Shown here in pieces: positions 17,835 through 26,593 of a stretch of DNA of 64,000 bases. The notes under the pieces are model-generated. The model had not been told where the DNA came from and did no database searches. It worked only from the letters and a program-made list of their open reading frames with translations. Position 1 is the stretch's first letter. Every line of letters begins with the position of its first letter. Location of the stretch: contig CAWFVV010000006.1 in assembly GCA_963819385.1 (NCBI GenBank), positions 1,860,001 to 1,924,000 of the forward strand, written 5' to 3'. This DNA comes from JAVDCA01 sp963819385 (GTDB taxonomy: Bacteria; Pseudomonadota; Alphaproteobacteria; Rhizobiales; Xanthobacteraceae). A program made the position numbers and the translations under genes.

Positions 17835-18391
17835 CGCGGCTTCTTGCGATCGCGCTTGCGGCGAAACAGCCCCTGGCCGGGTTTGGGCCGCGGGCGCATC
17901 GCGGTCGTGCGCGCGGCCGCCGGCTCGACGCGGCGCTCGTAGGTAACGTGCTTCGCCTCGAAGCCGTACATCTCGTAGACCGACTGCATCGCCTCGTTTG
18001 CCGTATGGGTGCGTCCCATAAGGCGCGCGAGCCCGTGCGCCGCGCAATGGTCGAGGCAGGCGCGCATCAGCTTCATGGCGTAGCCGGTGCCGCGGAAATC
18101 GGCCGCCACGTAGAAACTGCGCAGCTCGCCGTAACGCTCGTGCGTGATGAAGTTCTCGCGCGCGCCGATCCACGCCCACGCGACGATGCGGCCATCGGCC
18201 TCGCCGACCATGGGCTCGCTCTTGCGATCGTCGACCGCCTGCCGCAGCTTGCGTTCATAGAACGCGAGGTCTGTCACGGGATCGTCCGGAAATGAAATTT
18301 CGGCGATCTCGCGCTCGAACTGCGCGATCACCGGCACGTCCTCGGGCTCGAGCCGCCGCAACACGACCCGGTTGGCCGGGTTTTCCGCCAT
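17831..18391 (-). CDS. GNAT family N-acetyltransferase
   Basis: A 186-residue acetyl-CoA-dependent acyltransferase. The core runs VVLRRLEPEDVPVIAQFERE, ELRSFYVAADFRGTGYAMKL (motif A, with the pyrophosphate-binding loop DFRGTGYA) and ends in the GFEAK region, followed by a very basic tail (RPRPKPGQGLFRRKRDRKKPR, 21 residues in all). I start at the ATG at 18391, where GGAG lies 6 bases upstream; an ATG two codons earlier coincides with that ribosome site. Acceptor substrate unknown. It is divergent from the BpsA-like gene. Confidence 0.85.
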   Translation of the reverse strand: MAENPANRVVLRRLEPEDVPVIAQFEREIAEISFPDDPVTDLAFYERKLRQAVDDRKSEPMVGEADGRIVAWAWIGARENFITHERYGELRSFYVAADFRGTGYAMKLMRACLDHCAAHGLARLMGRTHTANEAMQSVYEMYGFEAKHVTYERRVEPAAARTTAMRPRPKPGQGLFRRKRDRKKPR

Positions 18392-18474
18392 CGCCATCTC
18401 CGTCAGCACGTGCAACGCATAGCATAGGCAGAGCGGCCGTGGCGCGATTGTCGGCGTTCGCGTAAAAGGCGTGC

Positions 18475-19644
18475 ATGGACGATGCCGGCATGCTCGAGAC
18501 GATCGCCCGCGCGACGCGGCTGCGCGAGGGCCCGGCCGGCGTCGCGGCGGTGCTGCGCGCCGTCTATCGGGCGGGCTCGCTGCGCCTGCAGGACGCGGCA
18601 CGCGAGGCGCGCCTGCCGCTGCCGGTGACGACCGCGATCCGGCGCGAGCTCGAGAAAGCGGGCATCCTGGAGCGCAAGCACGGCCTCTCACTCACCGAGG
18701 CGGGACGCGGCTTCGTCGAGGGCACGCTCGGCCTCGGCGCGACGCACGACGCGGCGTGTCCGGCCTGCGCGGGCCGCGGGCTCATTATTCCGACGGCGTT
18801 GCGCGCGGCGGTCGAGCGCCTCACGGCGCTCATCGCGGATGCGCCATCGGTCGACGTGACGCTCGACCAATGCCCGTGCACGCCCGAGACCGCGGTGCTG
18901 CGCGCGCTGCTCATGCTCGAGACCGGTGCGCTCGAGGGCAAGCGCGTGCTCGTTCTCGGCGACGACGACTCGCTCTCGGTCGCGATCGGCCTCGTGGGTC
19001 GCGCGCTGCGGCAAGGCGACCTCACGCGCGGCATCACGGTCATCGAGTCCGATCCGCGCCGCGTCGCGTTCCTGCGCGCGGCCGCGGCCGGCGAGCAGAT
19101 CGCCATCGACGCGATCGAGCACGACCTGCGGGCGCCGCTGCCCGCCTCGCTCGGCGGCGCCTTCGACGTGGTCGCGACCGACCCGCCCTACACGCTGCCG
19201 GGCGCCAGGCTCTTTCTCGCCCGCGGTGCCGCGGCGCTGCGCGGCGACGGCGCGTGCTATTTCTCCTTCACGCACTGGCCCGCCGCGCCGCTCGCCGAGC
19301 TGCAACGCGTCATCCTCGATCTCGGCTTCGCGATCCGCGCCGTGCACCCGGGCTTCAACCGCTATCTCGGCGCGAGCGTGCTGGGCGGCGTCGGCGACCT
19401 GTTCGAGCTCGCCCAGGTGCGCGCCGCGGACGCGGATCTGGAGGCCTGGCAAGGGCCGCTCTACACGGCCGAGCTCAACCCGCGGACGCGGATCTATGCG
19501 TGCGCCGCGTGCGGAGCCGAAACGATCCTGGGGGAGAACGATGCGCCCGCGACCATCGAGGCGCTCAAGGACGCGGGTTGCCGGCGCTGCGGCGGAAAGA
19601 TCTTCCGCCGACGAGCGGGCGAGAGCGCCGCTCAGCCTGCGTAA
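18475..19644 (+). CDS. Branched-chain polyamine synthase (BpsA)-like aminopropyltransferase
   Basis: A 389-residue protein of the family formerly DUF43 (PF01861), whose characterised members (BpsA of thermophiles) add aminopropyl groups to spermidine to make branched polyamines. An N-terminal winged helix (about 1-85) precedes a CxxC pair (CPAC), then the family motif DQCPCTPETAVLRALLM, the acidic GDDD loop (162-165) of the Rossmann fold, and DPPYT (D236-T240), the substrate-site motif. A C-terminal CAAC..CRRC pair may bind zinc. AAGG precedes the ATG. The homologue is striking in a presumably mesophilic alphaproteobacterium. A methyltransferase-like role is an alternative. Confidence 0.82.
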   Translation: MDDAGMLETIARATRLREGPAGVAAVLRAVYRAGSLRLQDAAREARLPLPVTTAIRRELEKAGILERKHGLSLTEAGRGFVEGTLGLGATHDAACPACAGRGLIIPTALRAAVERLTALIADAPSVDVTLDQCPCTPETAVLRALLMLETGALEGKRVLVLGDDDSLSVAIGLVGRALRQGDLTRGITVIESDPRRVAFLRAAAAGEQIAIDAIEHDLRAPLPASLGGAFDVVATDPPYTLPGARLFLARGAAALRGDGACYFSFTHWPAAPLAELQRVILDLGFAIRAVHPGFNRYLGASVLGGVGDLFELAQVRAADADLEAWQGPLYTAELNPRTRIYACAACGAETILGENDAPATIEALKDAGCRRCGGKIFRRRAGESAAQPA

Positions 19645-19659
19645 ATCGCCGCGCGCCGA

Positions 19660-21118
19660 TCAGGGCAATCCGACGGCCGGCCGCTCCGGACGATAGCTCA
19701 AAGCGGCCGCGGGCGCCGGCGCGACAATCGCGGGCTGCTCGGCGGGACGCGTGCCTTTGAGCGCGGCCACGAAGTCGGCGAACCACTTTTGCACCGAATG
19801 CCTTCGCAGCTTGGTCATCATCGCGGACCAGCGCTCGCGCCGCTCCTCGAGCGGCATCGCGAAGGCGCGGGCAAAGGCCTGCGCCATGCCGTCGATGTCG
19901 TGCGGATTGACCAGCACGGCCGCGTCGAGCTCTTTGGCGGCGCCGGCGAATTCGGAGAGCACCAGCGCGCCCGGATCATTCGGATTCTGCGCCGCGACGT
20001 ATTCCTTGGCGACCAGGTTCATGCCGTCGTGCAGCGGCGTGACGAGCCCGACCTGCGCGACGCGATAGAACCCGGCGAGCGTCGACTGGGCGTAGCCCTT
20101 GTTGACGTAGCGCACCGGAGCCCAGTCGACCTCGCCGTGCCGGCCGTTGACCTCGCCGACGAGCGTCGCGAGATCGCGGTTGAGCTGGCTGTAGGTCGGG
20201 ATCTGCTTGCGCGACGGCACCGCGATCTGCAGCAGCGAGACCTCGCCCTGCAGCGACGGCTGCGCCGTCAGCATGCGATCGAAGGCGCGGATGCGGTTGT
20301 CGAGGCCCTTCGAATAGTCGACGCGATCGACGCCGATGGCGAGCTTGACGCCCCGCAGGCTCGCGCGCAGGCGCGCGAACTCGTGGCGGACGACCGCCTT
20401 GGCGGCGCGCGCCGCGAACGCGTCGGCGTCGATGCCGATGGGAAACACCCCGATACGCGCGACGCCACCGGCACTGGCGACGAGACTATCGATCACGTCG
20501 AGGCCGAGCTCATTGGCAACATAGTCGGCGAAATTCTGCTTGTCGTCCTCGGTCTGGAATCCGATCACGTCGTAGGCGAGCATTGCCTCGACGAGGTCGC
20601 GATGATGCGGCACGCCCAGCATCACGCTGCGGTTCGGCCACGGCGTGTGCAGGAAGAATCCGAGCGGGCGCGTGACGCCGAGGCGCCGCAGTTCGGCGCC
20701 GAGCGTGAGGAAATGATAATCGTGGATCCAGTAGGTCGCGTCGGGACGGCCGAAGCGGAGCAGACCGCGCGCCATGAACGCGTTGACCTCGCGATAGCAG
20801 CGATAGTCATCGAGCGTGGCGCGGATCAGGTCGGGGCGCGAGTGCAGCGCCGGCCACAGCACGGAGTTGGCGAAACCTTCGTAGTAGCCACGATAAGAGG
20901 CGGCGGGCAGGTCGACGGTCGCGATGGCGCCGGCGCCGAGCGCCTCGATCTCGGCAAACGAGTTGCGATGCGAGGCGTCGCGCAACCGGCCGCTCGATCC
21001 GACCCAGATCGCGCCGCACTCCTGCACGACGGGCAACAGCGCGCTCGCCAAGCCACCGGCGATCGGCTCATCTGCCTTGGCTTTCGCCACACGATTGGAA
21101 ACAACTACGAGAACTCAT
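19660..21118 (-). CDS. otsA: Trehalose-6-phosphate synthase (GT20), N-terminus frameshifted
   Basis: OtsA joins UDP-glucose and glucose-6-phosphate to trehalose-6-phosphate. The main frame (to GTG 21090) shows the GT20 blocks: GGLASALLP, VGSSGR, IHDYHFLTLGAELR, GFFLHTPWPN, GVDRVDYSKGLDNR and TPLHDGMNLVAKEYVAAQ. The family's start motif (VVVSNRV), whose Arg contacts the sugar phosphate, is in this frame just before the GTG but has no start codon. An ATG at 21118 with GGAG upstream lies in another frame (MSSR). Removing one base near 21105-21109 gives MSSRVVVSNRVAKAKADEP, about 485 residues. As it stands, either the protein starts at 21090 and lacks the motif, or it is broken. Confidence 0.88.
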
Positions 21119-21271
21119 GGGGTATCTCCGATGCCGACCGGATAACCTGTGGTCGCGCCGATGGTTCCTTGTTCCCGTCGGCGTCACTGCATGGCGGACG
21201 GTGCGCTTGTGCCGAAAAAGATGCGCTGACGGCGAGAAAAAACAGACGCCGCGCATCAGCGTTCCGTTCGC

Positions 21272-21646
21272 TCACTCCGCCGCGTAGGCCATGGTCGACA
21301 ACAGTGCAATTTCGGCGTGGCGCGAGTCCATCCGCGTATGCTGCACCACGATCGGCACGTCCGACTCGAACACCGAGGCGTAGTCGGTATCGCGCGGGAC
21401 CGGCTGCGGATCGTCGAGATCGTTGAAGCGCAGATGCAGCGTGCGGCGCGCCGCGACGGTCAACCGGTACGGGCCGACAGGCTCGCGGTTGGCAAAGAAG
21501 ATCGTGATCGTCACATGCGCGTCGCGGTCGGTCACATTCAGGATGCAGGCGGTCTCGTGCGAGATCAGCGCGCGATCGGAGAACGAGCTTTCGGACGGAA
21601 TATAGCCTTCGGCGATGGCCCACCGCTTCCGCCCGAGTGCCTCCAT
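21272..21646 (-). CDS. Anabaena sensory rhodopsin transducer (ASRT) family protein
   Basis: A 124-residue beta-sandwich protein of the ASRT family (PF07100). Matching blocks are GRKRWAIAEGYIPSES, ISHETACILNVTDRDAHVTI, REPVGPYRLTVAARRTLHLR, FNDLDDPQPVPRDTDYASVF and VPIVVQHTRMDSRHAEIALL, covering the whole protein at the length of the Anabaena transducer. The start at 21646 has GAGGAGG at ideal spacing; an upstream in-frame codon is not needed. No rhodopsin gene is in the window. Many family members occur without rhodopsin and have been proposed to bind small molecules such as sugars. Here it stands between otsA and a divergent glucose dehydrogenase. Confidence 0.93.
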   Translation of the reverse strand: MEALGRKRWAIAEGYIPSESSFSDRALISHETACILNVTDRDAHVTITIFFANREPVGPYRLTVAARRTLHLRFNDLDDPQPVPRDTDYASVFESDVPIVVQHTRMDSRHAEIALLSTMAYAAE

Positions 21647-21897
21647 GGCGGACCTCCTCGTCAAAGCTTGCGCATGTTCTTATCGGCGCCGGTGTCCGCT
21701 TCCGCCGCAACACCAGCAGCACATCTTGATGAACGCCGGTGGATGCGACTGGGTTCCCATCGCGAATCGTTGAAGGCGAAAGGGGGGCGCCCGCTTGCCA
21801 AAGCACGGAACCATTTGGTTCCACCGAGCGTCATCTCATTTTGGCTCGGCGCGGACGGCGGGCGCGCGGGCGCATCGCTTCGTCAAGGACCAGCATC

Positions 21898-22947
21898 ATG
21901 CGCGCGATTACCGTCACGCCTGGCGTGCCCAACTCGGCGCGGCTCGACGACGTGCCGGCCCCTCCACTCTCGGACGGCGCGATCCTGGTGCAGACGCTGG
22001 CGCTCGGCGTGTGCGGCACCGATCGCGAGATCGTCTCCGGCCTGTACGGCTGGACGCCGCCCGGCGAGCAGCGGCTGGTGCTCGGGCACGAGTCGCTCGG
22101 CCGGGTCGAGGAGGCGCCGACGGGTTGCGGCTTTGCGCCCGGCGACCTCGTCGTCGGCATTGTGCGGCGGCCCGATCCGGTCCCCTGCCCGGCCTGCGCG
22201 GCGGGCGAATGGGACATGTGCCGCAATGGGCGTTACGTCGAGCGCGGCATCAAGGAGCGGCACGGCTATGGCGCCGAGCAGTTCCGCATCGAGCCGGGTT
22301 TCGCGGTCAAGCTCGATCCGTCGCTCGGATTTCTCGGCGTACTGGTCGAGCCGGCGAGCGTCGTCGCCAAGGCCTGGGACCACACCGAGCGCATCGGGGC
22401 GCGCACGCGTGCCTGGCACCCGCACACGCTGCTGGTCACCGGCGCCGGGCCGATCGGCCTCTTGGCGGCGCTGATGGGCGCGCAACGCGGGCTCGACGTG
22501 CACGTGCTCGACCACAGCGCGACGGGACCCAAGCCCGCGCTCGTCAAGGAGTTCGGCGGCACCTATCACACGGACCTCAAGGCGCTCGACGGCTTGGAGC
22601 CCGACATCCTGATGGAATGCACCGGCGCGCCGGCACTGATCCGCGACATCCTCGGCCGCACGGCGCCGGACGGGATCGTGTGCCTCGCCGGCGTCGGCGC
22701 GCCCGGCCACGCGTTCAGCTTCGACATCGGCGCCTATAACCGCACCATGGTGCTCAACAACGAGACCGTGTTCGGCACCGTCAACGCGAACCGGCATCAT
22801 TACGCGATGGCGGCCGAAGCGCTCGCACACGCCGACAAGAACTGGCTCGAGCGCCTGATCACGCGCCGCGTGCCGGTCGCGCAGTGGGCGCAGGCGCTCG
22901 AAACCCAACCCGACGACGTGAAGGTCGTCATCGATTTCGCGGCGTAA
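21898..22947 (+). CDS. Zinc-dependent glucose 1-dehydrogenase (MDR family)
   Basis: A 349-residue medium-chain dehydrogenase of the archaeal-type glucose dehydrogenase group, oxidising glucose (or a similar aldose) to the lactone with NAD(P). Catalytic zinc ligands are C39, H64 and E65 (CGTDRE, GHES). The structural-zinc lobe CPACAAGEWDMC has three of the usual four cysteines. The nucleotide fold is TGAGPIGLLAAL, and the end VKVVIDF is typical. The ATG at 21898 follows AAGGA; the upstream open frame lacks similarity. It is divergent from the ASRT gene and 17 bases upstream of a GH15 gene, with which it is probably co-transcribed. Confidence 0.87.
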   Translation: MRAITVTPGVPNSARLDDVPAPPLSDGAILVQTLALGVCGTDREIVSGLYGWTPPGEQRLVLGHESLGRVEEAPTGCGFAPGDLVVGIVRRPDPVPCPACAAGEWDMCRNGRYVERGIKERHGYGAEQFRIEPGFAVKLDPSLGFLGVLVEPASVVAKAWDHTERIGARTRAWHPHTLLVTGAGPIGLLAALMGAQRGLDVHVLDHSATGPKPALVKEFGGTYHTDLKALDGLEPDILMECTGAPALIRDILGRTAPDGIVCLAGVGAPGHAFSFDIGAYNRTMVLNNETVFGTVNANRHHYAMAAEALAHADKNWLERLITRRVPVAQWAQALETQPDDVKVVIDFAA

Positions 22948-22964
22948 CGCCGAGGTCAGACCAC

Positions 22965-24794
22965 ATGTCCTCCCGCATCGAAGACTACGCCGTCATCGGC
23001 GACTGCAAATCGGCCGCGCTGGTCGCACGCGACGGATCTCTCGACTGGCTGTGCTGGCCGCGGTTCGATTCCGAAGCCTGTTTCGCGGCGCTGCTGGGCT
23101 CGGCCGACAACGGCCGCTGGCTGATCGCGCCGCACGACGCCAAGGCACGGGTGAGCCGGCGATACCGATCGAACACGTTGATCCTGGAGACACGCTTCGA
23201 GAGCGACGACGGCGCGGCGACGCTCGTCGATTTCATGCCGATACGCGGAGAGAACCCGGCGGTCGTGCGCCTCGTCGTCGGCGAACGCGGCCGCCTCGCC
23301 ATGCGGCTCGAGCTGGTGCTGCGCTTCGGGTTCGGCGCGGTCGTCCCGTGGGTGACGCGGATGGAGGACGGCACGCTGCGGGCGGTCGCCGGGCCCGACA
23401 TGGTCGTGATGCACACGCCGGTGCATCTCAAGGGCCGCAATCTCACGACAGTCGGCGAATTCACGGTCTCGGCGGGCGAGATGGTTCCGTTCATCCTCAC
23501 CTACGCGCCCTCGCACCTGCCCGCACCGCATGCGGTCGCGCCGCAGGACGCACTCAAGGCGACCGAGGCGTTCTGGCAGACGTGGGCAGGGCACTGCCGG
23601 CCCGCCGGGCCATGGACCGACGTGGTGGTCCGTTCGCTGATCACGCTCAAGGCGCTGACCTACGCGCCGACCGGCGGCATCGTGGCGGCGCCGACCACGT
23701 CGCTGCCCGAGCGGTTCGGCGGCACGCGCAACTGGGACTATCGCTTCTGCTGGCTGCGCGACGCGACGCTGACGCTGTTCACGCTGCTCAACGCCGGCTA
23801 CCACGGCTCGGCGCAGGCCTGGAACGAGTGGCTGCTGCGCGCGATCGCAGGCAGCCCCGACCAGATCCAGATCCTGTACGGGCTCGGCGGCGAGCGGCGC
23901 ATGATCGAATGGGAAGCGGACTGGCTCGCCGGCTACGAGGGCTCGCGGCCGGTCCGCATCGGCAACGACGCCCATCGCCAGCTCCAGCTCGACGTCTACG
24001 GCGAGGTGATGGACGCCGCCCACCAGGCGCGGCGCAGCGGGCTCGCGACCCACGAGTCCGGCTGGAAGATGCATCTCGAGCTGCTCGACCATCTGGCCGG
24101 CATCTGGAAGGAGCCGGACGAAGGCATCTGGGAAGTGCGCGGCGGCCCCCAGCAGTTCACCCACTCGAAGGTGATGGCGTGGGTTGCATTCGATCGTGCG
24201 ATCAAGAGCGCCGAGATGTTCGGCTTCGATGGCCCGGTCGACCGTTGGCGCAAGCTGCGCGCCGAGATCCACGACATGACCTGCGCGCAGGGGTTCGACA
24301 AGAACCTCGGCAGCTTCGTGCAGTATTTCGGCGGGAAGGAAGTCGATGCCAGCCTGCTGCTGATGCCCTGCGTCGGGTTTCTGCCGATCGACGACCCGCG
24401 GGTGCGCGGCACGATCGCGGCGATCGAACGCGACCTGCTGGTCGACGGGTTCGTCATGCGCTACCGGACGCACACCGGCGTCGACGGGCTCGAGCCGGGC
24501 GAAGGCGTGTTCCTCGCATGCAGCTTCTGGCTCTGCGACGCCTACCTCCTGCAGGGCCGTCGCGCCGAGGCCGAGCGCCTGTTCCGGCGTCTAGTCTCCT
24601 TGTGCAACGACGTCGGGCTGCTGAGCGAGGAATACGATTTCCGTTCGAAACGGCTGGCCGGCAATTTCCCGCAGGCGTTCTCGCATGTCGGGCTCGCCAA
24701 CACCGCCTTCAACCTGACGCAGGCCGCGACAACGGTCGGGCAGCGAGCGCAGCCTGGCGACACGCTCGCCGCCGCGCGCGAGCCGGCGGCCTGA
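22965..24794 (+). CDS. Glycoside hydrolase family 15 protein (glucoamylase/trehalase type), copy 1
   Basis: A 609-residue cytoplasmic GH15 protein. The N-terminal beta-sandwich starts IEDYAVIGDCKSAALVARDGSLDWLCWPRFDS, seen here as IEDYAVIGDCKSAALV and following residues; the (alpha/alpha)6 barrel holds NWDYRFCWLRDA, the acid Glu in GIWEVRG (E390) and the base Glu in PGEGVFLACSFWL (E513). Both catalytic carboxylates are present, so it should be active. Related bacterial GH15 enzymes hydrolyse trehalose or short alpha-glucans to glucose, which the dehydrogenase just upstream could oxidise. GAGG lies before the ATG at 22965. It converges with copy 2. Confidence 0.9.
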   Translation: MSSRIEDYAVIGDCKSAALVARDGSLDWLCWPRFDSEACFAALLGSADNGRWLIAPHDAKARVSRRYRSNTLILETRFESDDGAATLVDFMPIRGENPAVVRLVVGERGRLAMRLELVLRFGFGAVVPWVTRMEDGTLRAVAGPDMVVMHTPVHLKGRNLTTVGEFTVSAGEMVPFILTYAPSHLPAPHAVAPQDALKATEAFWQTWAGHCRPAGPWTDVVVRSLITLKALTYAPTGGIVAAPTTSLPERFGGTRNWDYRFCWLRDATLTLFTLLNAGYHGSAQAWNEWLLRAIAGSPDQIQILYGLGGERRMIEWEADWLAGYEGSRPVRIGNDAHRQLQLDVYGEVMDAAHQARRSGLATHESGWKMHLELLDHLAGIWKEPDEGIWEVRGGPQQFTHSKVMAWVAFDRAIKSAEMFGFDGPVDRWRKLRAEIHDMTCAQGFDKNLGSFVQYFGGKEVDASLLLMPCVGFLPIDDPRVRGTIAAIERDLLVDGFVMRYRTHTGVDGLEPGEGVFLACSFWLCDAYLLQGRRAEAERLFRRLVSLCNDVGLLSEEYDFRSKRLAGNFPQAFSHVGLANTAFNLTQAATTVGQRAQPGDTLAAAREPAA

Positions 24795-24805
24795 GGCCGC
24801 AAAAC

Positions 24806-26593
24806 TCAGCGCCAGTAGCGGTCTTCCCAGCTGCGCGACAGCCGCATCGCGGAGAGGATCAGGCCGGCCATCGAGTAGGTCTGCGGAAAATTGCCCCACA
24901 GCGCGCCGCTCTGCGGATCGAGATCCTCCGACAGGAGGCCGTACCGGTTGCGGTGCGCGAGCGCATCCTCGAACAGCTCGCGCGCCTCGTCGACCCGGCC
25001 GAGCGACCACCACGCATCGATCAGCCAGAACCGGCAGATCAGGAAGGCGGTCACCGGCAGGCCGAAATCGTCGGCATCCGCATAGCGCATCACGTGCTTC
25101 TCGCGCACGAGCTCGCGCTCCATCGCGGCGACCGTGCGCGCGAAGCGCGGATCGTCGGCATCGAGCAGGCCGAGCTCGGGCAGCAGCAGCACGCTGGCGT
25201 CGAGATCCTCCGACTCGAACGCCGCCGTGAACGCGCCGCGCTTCTCGTTCCAGGCGCGGGCGAGCAGCGCATCGCGGATCGGTTCGGCGATCCGGTTCCA
25301 GTGCTCCGCGCGATCCTTGAGGCCGAGCCGCGCCGCAATGGCGGCAAGCCGGTGGCAACCCGCCCAGCACATCGCCACCGAATGGGTGTGGATGCGCTTG
25401 CGTCCGCGAAATTCCCAGATGCCGGCGTCGGGGATCAGCGCCGTCTGCGCCGCCTTGCTGCCGAGGGACTCGAGCAGCCGGAACAGCCCCTCGTCGCCGG
25501 GCCGCGGCAGCCGCCGATCGAAGAACATCGGCGTCGCCGCGAGGATGATGCTGCCGTAGGTGTCGTGCTGCGCCTGCTCGGCCGCCGCGTTGCCGATGCG
25601 CACCGGCCCGTCGCCGCGATATCCCTTGAGCGCCGGCGCGATCATCTCCTCGAGCGGATCGGTCGGCACCACGCTGTAGACCGGCCGCAGCATCTCGTCG
25701 CGATTGGCCGCGATCGACAGCGTGAAGTTGATGAAATCCTCCATCGTCTGCGTCGCGCCGATCTTGTTGAGCGCCTTCACGACGAAATAGGCGTCGCGCA
25801 GCCAGCAGTAGCGGTAGTCCCAGGTGCGGCCGGAGCCGGGCGCCTCCGGAATCGAGGTCGTCAACGCCGCGATGACGCCGCCGGTCTCGTCGAACGTGCT
25901 GAGCTTGAGCGTGATCGCGGCGCGGATCACCGCCTCCTGCCAGTCGTAGGAGATCGACAGCCCGCGCACCCAGGTCATCCAGTAGTCGCGCGTGCGATTG
26001 CAGAACTCTCCCGCGATATGCACGAGTGCGCCCGTGAACGGTTCGTCGGGACCGAAGACAAGGTGGAGCGTCCGGGTGACGACGAACGGCGCCTCGCTCT
26101 CGATCAACGACAGCGGCGCATCCGTGGTCACGCGCAGCACCGAGCTGCCATCGTGATAGCGGATGTGGTTGCTGCCGATCGAGCGCTGCTCGAACGGAAG
26201 ACCGTAGCCGTGGGTCGGCCGCACCCGGATGGTGATGCGCGGCAAGCCGGCGACTGGCTCGATGATGCGAAACAGCTGCGGGGGGCGAAACACGCGGCCG
26301 AACTGCCGGAAGCGGGGCGCGAAATCGGTGATCCGCACCGCGTTGCCGTGCCGGTCGGTCAGCAGGGTCGAGACCACCGCCGTATTGCGCACGTACTCGG
26401 AATGGACGTGCGCCAGGTCATCGAGCACGACGTCGGTGAAGCCCTTCTCCTCGTCGCCGGCGAGCAGGCGGGAGAACAGTGGATCGCCGTCGAAGCGCGG
26501 AAAGCACCACCAGACGATGCGCGCCGACGGGTCGACCAGCGCCGCCGTACGTCCGTTGCCGATGACCGCGAGGTCGAGACCGTAATCGGTCAT
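24806..26593 (-). CDS. Glycoside hydrolase family 15 protein, copy 2, with altered catalytic-base position
   Basis: A 595-residue GH15 paralogue of the neighbouring copy, translated from an ATG that overlaps the otsB stop (ATGA), so it belongs to an otsB operon. It has DLAVIGNGRTAALVDPSARI at the N-terminus, TWDYRYCWLRDAYF, and the acid Glu in DAGIWEFRG. At the second site the sequence is FGLPVTAFLICRFWL: where copy 1 has Glu (GEGVFLACSFWL) there is Val (about V514, codon GTG at 25054-25052). One base change from GAG would explain it. The enzyme may be impaired, or the alignment may hide another base. Family assignment is firm, activity is not. Confidence 0.88.
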   Translation of the reverse strand: MTDYGLDLAVIGNGRTAALVDPSARIVWWCFPRFDGDPLFSRLLAGDEEKGFTDVVLDDLAHVHSEYVRNTAVVSTLLTDRHGNAVRITDFAPRFRQFGRVFRPPQLFRIIEPVAGLPRITIRVRPTHGYGLPFEQRSIGSNHIRYHDGSSVLRVTTDAPLSLIESEAPFVVTRTLHLVFGPDEPFTGALVHIAGEFCNRTRDYWMTWVRGLSISYDWQEAVIRAAITLKLSTFDETGGVIAALTTSIPEAPGSGRTWDYRYCWLRDAYFVVKALNKIGATQTMEDFINFTLSIAANRDEMLRPVYSVVPTDPLEEMIAPALKGYRGDGPVRIGNAAAEQAQHDTYGSIILAATPMFFDRRLPRPGDEGLFRLLESLGSKAAQTALIPDAGIWEFRGRKRIHTHSVAMCWAGCHRLAAIAARLGLKDRAEHWNRIAEPIRDALLARAWNEKRGAFTAAFESEDLDASVLLLPELGLLDADDPRFARTVAAMERELVREKHVMRYADADDFGLPVTAFLICRFWLIDAWWSLGRVDEARELFEDALAHRNRYGLLSEDLDPQSGALWGNFPQTYSMAGLILSAMRLSRSWEDRYWR

